Shown: positions 10,809 through 19,500 of the stretch, in pieces
Position numbering within the stretch: the first letter of the stretch is position 1
Layout: every line of letters starts with the position of its first letter
Source of the DNA: Archangiaceae bacterium
GTDB lineage: Bacteria > Myxococcota > Myxococcia > Myxococcales > Myxococcaceae
Direction of reading: 5' to 3'
Assembly (NCBI GenBank): GCA_016714225.1
Contig: JADJNS010000028.1
Span: 1 to 64,000, forward strand
DNA length: 64,000 bases
Made by a program: the position numbers and the translations under genes
Notes under the pieces: model-generated
Told to the model about the DNA's origin: nothing
Seen by the model: only the letters and a program-made list of their open reading frames with translations
Database searches by the model: none

Positions 10809-11131
10809 TGGACGAGTCGACGTACAACGGCCTCATCGCGACCGCGTTCAAGCGCATCGTGAAGGGGGTCGACGCGATCGACCCCGACCTGGTCGACGTG
10901 GTGGCGACCGGCGACAAGATCGACGTCACCCACGTGCCCAACGGCGAGAAGGTGGTGGTGAACACCCAGCGCGCCATCTGGCAGATCTGGGTGGCGGGCA
11001 AGGGCCAGGGCATTCACTTCGCCCTCCAGGCCGACGGCCGCTGGCTCGACGACAAGGGCAAGGGGCTCGAGCTGTTCAGCTGGGTCGGCGAGTGCGTCGC
11101 GGCGATGACCGGCGAAGCGCTGAAGCTGTGA
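10808..11131 (+). CDS. cyaY: Iron donor protein CyaY (frataxin homologue)
   Basis: The 107-residue length is right for bacterial frataxin. It has the acidic first helix region (DAIDPDLVDVVATGDKIDV), then VTHVPNGEKVVVNTQRAIWQ with the invariant Asn-x-Gln and Trp, then IWVAGKGQGIHFALQADGRW. CyaY binds iron and modulates Fe-S cluster assembly by IscS. GTG at 10808 overlaps the preceding TAG. The link with a SixA-like phosphatase is positional only. Confidence 0.92.
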   Translation: MDESTYNGLIATAFKRIVKGVDAIDPDLVDVVATGDKIDVTHVPNGEKVVVNTQRAIWQIWVAGKGQGIHFALQADGRWLDDKGKGLELFSWVGECVAAMTGEALKL

Positions 11132-11274
11132 GTTGACCGGCTCAACCCCGGTTCTTACGTGCCTCACCATGGTCGAGGTGCTCGTCGAGGTGCTCAACCT
11201 GCTGGTGGCAGTGGTCGACGTGCTCACCGCCTGGCGCCGCGAGCACCCGCGCTGACGGGCAGAGCTTCGCGCCG

Positions 11275-11646
11275 TCAGCCCGAGGTCGCCTCGCGGCTGC
11301 ACAGCTCGTGCACCTTGTCGGCGAACGCCGCCAGGCCCCCATCGCGCCGCGCCGGCTTGCCCAGCACCGCGAACACCAGGTTCTTGGGGGTGGCGAGCAG
11401 GTACGGGTTGGTGGAGTCACTCCAGGCGGGGTTCACCTTCGCGGCCTCGACCCAGCGCAGCTTCACCGGTGCGCGCCGGCGAATCACCTCGGCGAGGTAG
11501 GCGCCGGCGGCGCGCAAGAGCTCGGGGTCGGGCCCGCCCAACAGCTGCTCCAGCGCGTCGAGGCTCTGCTTCGAGAAGTCGAGCCGGTGCAGCGCGGCCA
11601 GCTCTTCGGCCACCGTCACCACCTGTGCTTCGAAGTCGGCGCTCAT
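11275..11646 (-). CDS. Hypothetical protein, 123 aa
   Basis: The product is mostly helical (VVTVAEELAALHRLDFSKQS, LRAAGAYLAEVIRRRAPVKL) with a central WVEAAKVNPAWSDSTNPYLL segment. It has no signal peptide. The ATG overlaps the TGA of the upstream REC-GGDEF-like gene (11643) by 4 bases, so the two are probably co-translated. No family recognised. Confidence 0.6.
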   Translation of the reverse strand: MSADFEAQVVTVAEELAALHRLDFSKQSLDALEQLLGGPDPELLRAAGAYLAEVIRRRAPVKLRWVEAAKVNPAWSDSTNPYLLATPKNLVFAVLGKPARRDGGLAAFADKVHELCSREATSG

Positions 11647-12602
11647 GCGATCGAGATTCGCTCGCGCTTGGGCTGCATCGCGACCGGGGTGGCCTCGACC
11701 CGATTGCCGCCCGATTCCTGCGCCAGCCGCAGGTTGAGCGACGCCTCACGCATCAGCGAGCCGAAGCCCACCGAGGAGGCCTTGGGCGCCGTCTTCGGGT
11801 CGAACACCGCCAGCCCCGCCGACGCGGTGCCGTCGGCGAAGGTGCGCAGCTTCGAGAGCCGCTCGACCAGCCGGGCGGCGACCACCTGCGCTCCGTCGCG
11901 CGCGGTGTGCGGCAGAAACACCAGCAGCCGGTCGTCGGCGAAGGGCACGCACAGGTCGATGTCGCGCAACAGCTGCCCGACCGCGCCCACGCACTCGGCG
12001 CGAATGGTGGCCCGGGCCGGCTCGGGGTCAGCCGACGAGGCCAGCCGCTCGGTCAGAGCGTCGAGCGCCACCATCAAGAACGCGAGCGGGTACTGGTAGC
12101 GCTTGCTGCGCTTCACCTCGAGCCCGAGAAACTTCTTGAAGAAGGTGAGGTCGTGGGTGTTCGAGCCCGACTGCGGCGCCTGCTCGAGCCGGGCCTTCTG
12201 CAGCTCGGCCTCGAGCTGCCCGACGCGCAGGGTGAGCGCGTGCTGGCGCACCATGGCGTGAGCCACCGCCACCACCTGCGCCTTCTTCAGCGGCGAGATG
12301 AGCCAGGCGTCGGCGCCGGCCCGCATCGCCCGCTCGATCATCAGCTCTTCTTCGGGTGGGTAGGTCAGCACCACCGGCAGGTGGGGCTTCAGCTGCTTCA
12401 GCTTGGCGCACAAGGCCTCGCCGTCGAAGGTGCCCGAGACCGACGAGAACACCACCTGCGGGTCGACCTTGCGCGACTGGAGCACCGCCACGTCGACGAA
12501 GTGCACCACGGTCACTTCGTAGCCGCTCTGCCCCAGAAAGCGCTTCAGCGCATTGGAGAGGGGAACCGAGGGCTCAGCGACCAGCGCGCGAGGGCCAGCC
12601 AC
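11643..12602 (-). CDS. Degenerate receiver-GGDEF-like regulatory protein
   Basis: The product has 319 residues. The N-terminal half is receiver-like (ALVAEPSVPLSNALKRFLGQ, PVVLTYPPEEELMIERAM, DAWLISPLKKAQ), but the usual phosphoacceptor position reads VVFSSVSGT with no Asp, so phosphorylation is unlikely. After a coiled stretch (about 125-150), the C-terminal half has a diguanylate-cyclase-like fold. Its active-site position reads CVPFADDRLLVFLP, with no GGDEF, so cyclase activity is unlikely. The conserved Lys of the receiver (PLKK) is kept. It lies 8 bases after frr, so it is probably read from the ribosomal operon. Function unknown. Confidence 0.72.
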   Translation of the reverse strand: MAGPRALVAEPSVPLSNALKRFLGQSGYEVTVVHFVDVAVLQSRKVDPQVVFSSVSGTFDGEALCAKLKQLKPHLPVVLTYPPEEELMIERAMRAGADAWLISPLKKAQVVAVAHAMVRQHALTLRVGQLEAELQKARLEQAPQSGSNTHDLTFFKKFLGLEVKRSKRYQYPLAFLMVALDALTERLASSADPEPARATIRAECVGAVGQLLRDIDLCVPFADDRLLVFLPHTARDGAQVVAARLVERLSKLRTFADGTASAGLAVFDPKTAPKASSVGFGSLMREASLNLRLAQESGGNRVEATPVAMQPKRERISIA

Positions 12603-12610
12603 CTGGGGCC

Positions 12611-13168
12611 TCAGACCTCCATCACTTCTTTTTCTTTCTTCGCCACCAGCTGATCGACGAGCGCGATGCCGGCGTCGGTCTCTTTCTGCACCTTCTCTTG
12701 AATGAGCTTGTTGTCGTCTTCGGTGATCTTCTTGTCCTTGAGCTGGGTCTTCACCCGCTCGTTGGCGTCACGGCGCTCGTTGCGAATGGCCACCTTGTGG
12801 TCTTCGCCCTTGGTCTTCACCTGCTTGGCGATGTCCTTGCGGCGCTCTTCGGTGAGCGGCGGAATCGGCAGGCGAATCAGCTCACCGTCGTTCATCGGGT
12901 TGAGCCCCAGGTTGGCCTCGCGAATCGCCTTCTCGAGCTCCTTCATGATGCTCTTGTCCCACGGCTTGATGGTGATCATGCGGGGCTCGGGCACCGCCAG
13001 CGCGGCGCACTGCGCCAGCGGGGTGGGCGTGCCGTAGTAGTCGACCTTGATGCCGTCGAGCATGCCGAGCGAGGCCCGCCCGGTGCGGATCTTCGCCAGC
13101 CCCGCCTTCAAATCTTCCAACGTCTTGTCGATGCGCGCCTTCAGCTCTTTCACCACTTCGTCGCTCAT
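12611..13168 (-). CDS. frr: Ribosome recycling factor
   Basis: This 185-residue protein is full length for RRF, which with EF-G splits the post-termination ribosome. It starts with the helix VVKELKARIDKTLEDLKAGL, then KIRTGRASLGMLDGIKVDYYGTPTPL around the hinge, VPEPRMITIKPWDKS, then the C-terminal helix ERRKDIAKQVKTKGEDHKVA. It sits in the conserved order rpsB-tsf-pyrH-frr. A CCTCC complement is visible just upstream of the ATG (an AGGAGG-type site on the minus strand). Confidence 0.97.
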   Translation of the reverse strand: MSDEVVKELKARIDKTLEDLKAGLAKIRTGRASLGMLDGIKVDYYGTPTPLAQCAALAVPEPRMITIKPWDKSIMKELEKAIREANLGLNPMNDGELIRLPIPPLTEERRKDIAKQVKTKGEDHKVAIRNERRDANERVKTQLKDKKITEDDNKLIQEKVQKETDAGIALVDQLVAKKEKEVMEV

Positions 13169-13190
13169 ACGCCCTCCTTGAAAGAAACGT

Positions 13191-13919
13191 TCAGGCCCAG
13201 GCGGTTTCGCCGGTGCCGACCACGGTGCCGATGCTCATCGGCTCACGCACCGCGCGACCGATGTTGCCCTCGCCTTCGAGGTCGAACACCACGATGGGCA
13301 GCTTGTTGTCCATGCACAGCGAGATGGCGGTCGAGTCCATCACGTTGAGGCGCTGCTGCAGCACGTCGATGTAGGTCAGCGACTTGTAGCGGCGCGCCTT
13401 GGGGTTCTTCTTGGGGTCCGAGTCGTAGATGCCGTCGACCTTGGTGGCCTTCAAGATGACGTCGGCGTTGATCTCCATCGCCCGCAGCGAGGCCGCGGTG
13501 TCGGTGGTGAAGTAGGGGTTGCCGGTGCCGGCGGCGAAGATCACCACCCGGCCCTTCTCGAGGTGCCGCACCGCGCGCCGGCGAATGTACGGCTCGCTGA
13601 TCTGCTCCATCTTGATGGCCGAGAGCACCCGGGTGGGCAGCCCCGCCTTCTCGAGCGCGTCTTGCAGCGCCATGGCGTTGATGCAGGTGGCGAGCATGCC
13701 CATGTAGTCGGCGCTCGCGCGATCCATACCCTCGGTGGCGCCCTTCACCCCGCGAAAGATGTTGCCGCCGCCGATGACGAGCGCGGTCTGCACGCCGCTG
13801 GCGATGACCTCTTGCACCTCACAGGCGATGCGGGAGAGCGTCGGCGGGTGAATGCCGTACCCTCCTTCACTCGCCAGGGCCTCGCCTGACAGCTTGAGGA
13901 GAATGCGCTTGTACGCCAT
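13191..13919 (-). CDS. pyrH: Uridylate kinase
   Basis: This 242-residue UMP kinase (amino-acid kinase fold) makes UDP from UMP and ATP. It shows KRILLKLSGEAL at the N-terminus, the GGGN loop (LVIGGGNIFRG), ADYMGMLATCINAMALQDAL, AGTGNPYFTTDTAASLRA and MDSTAISLCMDNKLPI. All active-site segments are present. It lies between the 79-residue ORF and frr and is full length. Confidence 0.97.
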   Translation of the reverse strand: MAYKRILLKLSGEALASEGGYGIHPPTLSRIACEVQEVIASGVQTALVIGGGNIFRGVKGATEGMDRASADYMGMLATCINAMALQDALEKAGLPTRVLSAIKMEQISEPYIRRRAVRHLEKGRVVIFAAGTGNPYFTTDTAASLRAMEINADVILKATKVDGIYDSDPKKNPKARRYKSLTYIDVLQQRLNVMDSTAISLCMDNKLPIVVFDLEGEGNIGRAVREPMSIGTVVGTGETAWA

Positions 13920-13962
13920 GGCCAGCGGTCTTAACGGAACCGACCCGTTGGCTCAACGACGA

Positions 13963-14202
13963 TCAGGGGCGCGTGGTCTCTTCTGACGGCGTGGAGGCTT
14001 CGACCACCGCGGCGATCTTCATCAACGCCGCCGCGAGCCGTCGCATGTCGTCGGGCGACACCCGCACCTGGGTGATGTCGCCGGCTTCGTCGAGCACTTC
14101 GAGCACGGCGCGGTTGCGCGCCAACCGCGGCGCGACACGAAAGGTGACGCCGTTCGCGCCGCTGATCACCACCGCCACAGGAGAGGTCTCGATCTTCGCC
14201 AC
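13963..14202 (-). CDS. Small hypothetical protein inside the rpsB-tsf-pyrH-frr operon
   Basis: The product has 79 residues from a GTG at 14202. The sequence alternates hydrophobic and polar residues like a small beta-sheet protein (VAVVISGANGVTFRVAPRLA, RAVLEVLDEAGDITQV), then has one helix (SPDDMRRLAAALMKIAAVVE). The gap to tsf is 63 bases and to pyrH 43 bases, and the orientation is the same. It is not a standard member of this operon. Function unknown. Confidence 0.65.
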   Translation of the reverse strand: MAKIETSPVAVVISGANGVTFRVAPRLARNRAVLEVLDEAGDITQVRVSPDDMRRLAAALMKIAAVVEASTPSEETTRP

Positions 14203-14265
14203 CGTCGAAGGTTGTCGACGGTGGCGCCGGTGGGAGTTGCTCCCACCCGGAAATGATCGCGACGT

Positions 14266-15369
14266 TTACTGCTGCAGCGTCTTGGCGACCTCGGCAGCGA
14301 GATCTTCTTTCTTCTTCTCGATGCCTTCGCCGACTTCCAGACGCGCGAACCGCTTCACGGTGAGCTCGCCGCCCGCCGCCTTGGCGGCCTCGGCCACCAC
14401 GTCGCGCATCTTCTTCTTGTCGTCCTTCACCCAGGCCTGATCGACGAGGCACACGCCCTCGTAGAACTTCTCGATCTTGCCCTTCATCGCGCCCTCGATC
14501 TTGTCGGCGGGCGTGGTGATCTTCTTGATCTCGACGACCTGCGAGGCGGGCACCTTCTCGAGCCGCCCACCCTGCTCGACCTGGAGCTTCTCGGCGTCTT
14601 GCGAGCGCAAGATGCCGCGCACCGGCTTGCCGTCTTTGATGACGACCTGCACGGTGTTGTCCATCTCGAACTTGATGTCTTCGCGCGCCTTCGCGATCGC
14701 CGCCGCGGGCACTTCTTCGCGGCGGGTGTAGAGCGGGCGCATCGACGCGACCTGCAGCGCCAGCTCTTTGGCCGCAGCGAGGGCCTCGGGGTGCTTGGCA
14801 GCGGCGTCGTTCGCCGCGCCCAGCTCGACCAGCGCGCCGATCTTGCCGCTGTGCACGTAGGCGACCACCAGGCCGCTGCCTTCGGCGGCGAAGCGCGCGA
14901 AGCGACGAATGTCGATCTTCTCGCCGATCTTCGCAGTGGCCTCGGTGGCGAGGTCTTTCACCTTCTTGCCACCCAGGCTCTGCTCCATCAGCAGCACCTT
15001 CTCGTCGGCCGCCTTGCCAGCGGGCACGTCTTCGGCGCGAACGTACGCCGGGCCGGCCTTGGCCACGTGCTCGGACACCTGCGCAACCAGCTTGAGGAAG
15101 TCGTCGTTGCGAGCGACGAAGTCGGTCTCGCAGTTGATCTCGACGATCGAGCCGGTCTTGCCGTCGGCCGTGACGAACTGGCCGATCAGGCCTTCGGCGG
15201 CGACGCGGCTGCCCTTCGAGGCGGCCTTGCTGATGCCCTTCTTGCGCAGCCACTCTTCGGCGGCGGCGAAGTCGCCCTTGGTCTCGGCGAGGGCCTTCTT
15301 GCAATCCATCATGCCTGCGCCGGTCTTCTCGCGCAGATCCTTCACCATTGCGGCGGTGATGTCAGCCAT
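14266..15369 (-). CDS. tsf: Elongation factor Ts with an internal insert
   Basis: EF-Ts promotes GDP release from EF-Tu. The 367-residue protein has the N-terminal UBA-like domain (MVKDLREKTGAGMMDCKKAL), the core TDFVARNDDF motif and the C-terminal RFARLEVGEGIEKKKEDLAA segment. Between the second helical part (AREDIKFEM, residue 236) and the C-terminal core (about residue 288), roughly 50 residues do not fit the standard fold; they read like a small SH3/Sm-like beta-barrel (VIKDGKPVRGILRSQDAEK, LEKVPASQVVEIKKI). The family is usually about 200-300 residues. A real domain insertion is likely because the frame is uninterrupted on both sides. Confidence 0.95.
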   Translation of the reverse strand: MADITAAMVKDLREKTGAGMMDCKKALAETKGDFAAAEEWLRKKGISKAASKGSRVAAEGLIGQFVTADGKTGSIVEINCETDFVARNDDFLKLVAQVSEHVAKAGPAYVRAEDVPAGKAADEKVLLMEQSLGGKKVKDLATEATAKIGEKIDIRRFARFAAEGSGLVVAYVHSGKIGALVELGAANDAAAKHPEALAAAKELALQVASMRPLYTRREEVPAAAIAKAREDIKFEMDNTVQVVIKDGKPVRGILRSQDAEKLQVEQGGRLEKVPASQVVEIKKITTPADKIEGAMKGKIEKFYEGVCLVDQAWVKDDKKKMRDVVAEAAKAAGGELTVKRFARLEVGEGIEKKKEDLAAEVAKTLQQ

Positions 15370-15394
15370 GTCTGTTCTCCAAAGAAGGAAAGAG

Positions 15395-16306
15395 TTACTC
15401 GGCCTTCACTTCTTCGCTGGCCGGCTTCTCTTCGGTGGTGCTGGCGATCACTTCGGGCGCCGGCTGGCTCTTGATCTCGACCACCGGACCACGGCCCGGG
15501 CGCTCCTTCACGAAGCGACGGCGCTCGCCGCCACCTTCCTGACGGCGGCGCTCTTCGGCCTCGTCGCGCTCGGCCGCACCCGACGCCTTGTAGCGGGCGC
15601 CACCTTCGATGCACGACTCGGCGATCTTCGAGGTGAACAGCTTGATCGACCGAATCGCGTCGTCGTTGCCGGGGATGACGAAGTCGATGCCCTCGGGGTC
15701 ACAGTTGGTGTCGACCAGGCCGATCACCGGAATGCCCAGGCGCGAGGCCTCGTGCACCGCGATCTGCTCTTTCTTGGGGTCGATCACGAACACGCAGCCG
15801 GGCAGGCGCGACATCTCTTTGATGCCGCCCAGGTTCTTCTCGAGCTTCTCCTGCTCGCGGGTCAGGCCGGCGACCTCTTTCTTCGGCAGGCGCTCGAAGG
15901 TCCCGTCTTCGGACATCTTCTCGATGCTCTTCAGGCGGTCGATGCCCTGCTTGATGGTCTTGAAGTTGGTGAGCGTGCCGCCCAGCCAGCGGTTGGTGAC
16001 GAAGAACTGGTTCGAGCGACGGGCCTCTTCCTGCACCACGTCCTGGGCCTGGCGCTTGGTGCCGACGAACAGCACGTAGCCGCCGCGGGCGGTGACGTCG
16101 GCGACGTAGCGAAACGCCGCGCGCGCCATGGTGACCGTCTTCTGCAGGTCGATGATGTAGATGCCGTTACGGGCGCCGAAGATGTACGGCTTCATCTTCG
16201 GGTTCCAACGCTTGGTCTGGTGACCGAAGTGGACGCCGGCCTCGAGGAGCTGCCGCATGGTGATTCCACCTGCGGGGGCCATCTGCTGCTGCTGATTCTC
16301 TTCCAT
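15395..16306 (-). CDS. rpsB: 30S ribosomal protein S2
   Basis: The product has 303 residues. The start MEENQQQQMAPAGGITMRQL is followed by the S2 signature LLEAGVHFGHQTKRWNPKMK, NGIYIIDLQKT, VLFVGTKRQAQDVV and the PGNDDAIRSIKLFTSKIAES block. The ATG at 16306 has an AGGAAG-type site about 13 bases upstream. The C-terminus is extended by about 55 residues of charged low-complexity sequence (EERRRQEGGGERRR, then EEKPASEEVKAE), longer than E. coli S2 (241 residues). It heads the operon. Confidence 0.97.
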   Translation of the reverse strand: MEENQQQQMAPAGGITMRQLLEAGVHFGHQTKRWNPKMKPYIFGARNGIYIIDLQKTVTMARAAFRYVADVTARGGYVLFVGTKRQAQDVVQEEARRSNQFFVTNRWLGGTLTNFKTIKQGIDRLKSIEKMSEDGTFERLPKKEVAGLTREQEKLEKNLGGIKEMSRLPGCVFVIDPKKEQIAVHEASRLGIPVIGLVDTNCDPEGIDFVIPGNDDAIRSIKLFTSKIAESCIEGGARYKASGAAERDEAEERRRQEGGGERRRFVKERPGRGPVVEIKSQPAPEVIASTTEEKPASEEVKAE

Positions 16307-16370
16307 GACTTGCTTGCTTCCTGTTCTTGTTACTGCGTTCGGTTGATCCGCCACGCTTCGAAAACAGCCG

Positions 16371-16415
16371 AAGAGCTTCCCTCCCAGCTGATGCCGGGAG
16401 CACCAGGAGGCTCTT
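16371..16415 (-). promoter_or_regulatory. rpsB: Candidate structured 5' leader of the rpsB operon
   Basis: The minus-strand leader, 65-109 bases upstream of the rpsB start, can form a two-tier hairpin. AAGAG (16411-16415 as CTCTT on the plus strand) pairs with 16371-16375, and inside it CTCCC/GGGAG (16381-16385 with 16396-16400) encloses a 10-base loop. Many bacteria autoregulate S2 through a leader structure, so this is a plausible S2-binding site, but I did not match it to a known consensus. Confidence 0.35.
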
Positions 16416-16480
16416 CTCTCGAGCGTGTGTGAGATGGAACTGCTTTGAACAACTACGGGCACTTCTTGCTGCGGGTCGTC

Positions 16481-16495
16481 GGCTCTAGCAGAGCC
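16481..16495 (-). terminator. Short hairpin after the MopE-repeat gene
   Basis: GGCTCT-AGC-AGAGCC is a perfect 6-base stem with a 3-base loop, 21 bases past the stop of the MopE-repeat lipoprotein gene. No U-run follows, so termination would be weak or not Rho-independent. Confidence 0.3.
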
Positions 16496-16515
16496 TCAAC
16501 GGGCAGGCAAGGTGC

Positions 16516-19500
16516 TCACTGGCACGTCAAAGTGCTCGAGAACACTCCGGTTGGAGTCGCCCCGCTCGCCGCGTAATAGACCCGCCCGAACGGCGCCCAG
16601 TTCGTCACCCCGTCTTTATTCCCGCCGCGGCAGGGGGGGTCTCCGCTGCAGGCCCCGGTCGCCGGCGAGAGCTCGACGCTGCTCGAATTGGGGTCGCGGG
16701 CCCCCGCGTAGTCGAACTGCCGGGTCATGATCTGCTGCCTGAACCCGCTGGCGTCGGCGACGTAGCGCTGGCCGGTCACCCACAGCCGGGTGGCCGTGAC
16801 CGAGCCGCGCGGCCGGGTGATCGAATTCACTCCGTTCTGGGTCGCGAACTGCAGCCAGGCCCAGTTGTAGCCGGGGTGGTTCGACAGCCAGACCTCGAGG
16901 TCGGCCTTGGGCACCATCGGGTTGCTGGCCAGATCGGGGTTCTGCATCACGTAGGTGATGAACCACTGGTTCAAGCTGGCGTCGCGGAAGAAGGCCACGT
17001 CGGGGCTCAGCACCACCCGGCCCATGATGTTCGAGGGCGCCACCGGCGAGACATCTCTCACGATCAGATCAGCGCTCTTGCCGGTGCCGTCTTCGTTCAC
17101 CGTGAAGTGGCGCAGAATCGGCGCGCTCACCCGGTAGGCGACCCCGACCTGCTGCAGCGTCGCGGTCGACGCGCAGGTCTGCGTCGCGGCCCAGTCGGCG
17201 ATCGCCGAGTCGGCGCCCACCCCCGAGAGCGTGGCGGTGTTCGCCACCAGGGTGTTGGGCGCGGTGGCGGTGGTGAGCGCCGCCCCGCCCACCTGGGTCA
17301 CCGACCAGGTGCTGCCGCTGTAAGTGGGCTCGACCCGGTAGTAGCGCAGGCCCACGCCGGCCTCTCGCCAGATGAGCGTCACCCGCTTGCCGTTGCCGCG
17401 CACCAGCCGCAGCGAGTCGAGCGCCTTGCCGGTGTCGAACATGCTCCAGCGGTCGGCGCGCCAGGCGCCGCTGCTGTCGAGGTAATAGAGATCGATCTCG
17501 TCGCCCACCCCGTCGGGCTCGCCGTCGTAGATGCCGGCCACGATGAAGCCGTCGCCCGCCTGCGCGATGGCCACGTCGACGTAGCGGAAAGAGCTCACCA
17601 CCGTCACCGGCAGCCCGGTGGGGGCACCCGACGTGTCGAGCTTCTGGAAGTAGAGGCCGTCGGCGCCCGCGCCCATGAGCAGCGCGCCCCCCTGCAGCTG
17701 GTCGGTGCCGCTGCCGTTGACCCCGCCCGCGCAGCTGCCGGCGGTGAAGTAGTAGGGCGCCACCTCGAGGTCGGCCCAGGGCACCGGCGTCGACACGTTG
17801 AACGTCGACGAGAAGTACGGCTCGTCGACGATGCCGTCGCAGTCGTTGTCGAGATCATCACAAGCCGGCACGGTCGGAGCGCCCGCGTCGACGCTGCACT
17901 GGGTCGCGCTGCCGTCGGTGCGGCAGACCCGGGTGCCCGTCTTCAGGCACACGCCCTGCCCCGCGCTGCACGTGTTGCCCTTGTCGGCGAACGTCTCGTC
18001 GGTCTGCCCGTTGCAGTCGTCATCGAGGTTGTTGCAGCGCTCGGCCACTGGCGCGACGTTGCGCTGGCACGACACGGTGCCGCTCACGCAGTGGTTGGTG
18101 CCCGGGCCGCACACGCCCGACTGGCCGGTCGAGCACGCCGCGCCGCCGCCCGGGTCGCCCTCGTCGGCGCCGCCCGCGCAGTTGTCGTCGATGCCGTTGC
18201 ACAGCTCGATGGCGGTCGGCCGCACCGCCGGGTTGGCGTCGTTGCAGTCGGTGTTGTTCGGCACCCGGCCCCCGAACGCGCCGCACGCCATCACCGCGCT
18301 GCCGGCGCCGAAGCCGTCGCCGTCGCCGTCGGCCCAGTAGCTCTGCCTGGGCAGCCCCTCGTCGATGCCGCCGGCGCAGTTGTCGTCGACCTGGTTGCAG
18401 GTCTCGGTGGCGCCCGGCTTCACCGCCGCGCTGCCGTCGTTGCAGTCGGAGCTGTTGGTGACCTTGCCGGTGACCGGCGCGCACGACGACTGCGAGGCCA
18501 TCGCGCCGTTGCCGAAGCCGTCGAGGTCGGCGTCGGGCCAGTAGCTCAAGAAGGTGAGCCCGTCGTCGACGCCGCTCACGCAGTTGTCGTCGACCCCGTT
18601 GCAGACCTCGGTGGCGTTGGGGTGCACCGAGCTCAGGCCGTCGTTGCAGTCGGTGTTGTTCGGCGCGCGCCCGGCCACCGGTGCGCACGACATCACCGAG
18701 CTGGTGCCCGCGCCGTACCCGTCGCCGTCGTTGTCGACGTAGTACGCGACGTTCATGGTGCCGTTGTCGACCTGGGTGTCGCAGTTGTCGTCGACCCCGT
18801 TGCAGGTCTCGGTGGCGCCCGGGTGCACGGTGGCGAGGCCATCGTTGCAGTCGGTGTTGTTGGCCACCTTGCCGGTGACCGGCGCGCACGCCGACTGGGC
18901 CAGCGAGGCGCTGCTGCCGAAGCCGTCGCTGTCGAGGTCGGGGTAGTAGCTGGTGAAGGTGAGGCCCTCGTCGGTCTGCCCGTCGCAGTCGTCGTCGCGG
19001 GTGTTGCAGAGCTCGGTGGCCCCCGGCTTCACCGCGAACAGGCCGTCGTCGCAGTCGAGGTTGTTGGCGACCTTGTTGGTCACCGGCGCGCAGGCCGACT
19101 GCGCGGGCGCCTGCTTGTTGCCGAAGCCGTCGCCGTCGCCGTCGGGGTAGTAGCCCTGAAAGGTGAGCCCGTTGTCGATGCCGCCGGCGCAGTCGTCGTC
19201 GACGCCGTTGCAGACCTCGGCGGCGCCGGGCTTCACCGCGGCGTTGTTGTCGTTGCAGTCGCCCGCCACCGTCGCTTTTCCCGCGATGGGGGCGCAGGCC
19301 ATGGTGGCCGAGCCGGTGCCGAAGCCGTCTTGATCGCTGTCGGTGTAGTACGAGCGAAAGGTGAGGCCGTTGTCGACGCCGCCGGCGCAGTCGTCGTCGA
19401 CGCCGTTGCAGACCTCGGTGGCGCCCGGCTTCACCGCGGCGTTGGTGTCGTTGCAGTCGCCGGTGGTGGTGACCTTGCCGGGTAGCGGCAGGCACGAGCT

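Noticed and set aside
11169..11255. 28-residue ORF MVEVLVEVLNLLVAVVDVLT... between cyaY and the next gene
   Set aside because: Very short, no ribosome site, and only amphipathic Val/Leu content; too little evidence for a real peptide.
16876..19485. Long open frame on the plus strand across the MopE-repeat gene
   Set aside because: It is the antisense shadow of a repetitive, GC-rich gene; the translation is low complexity and has no motif, while the minus strand has a signal peptide and regular repeats.
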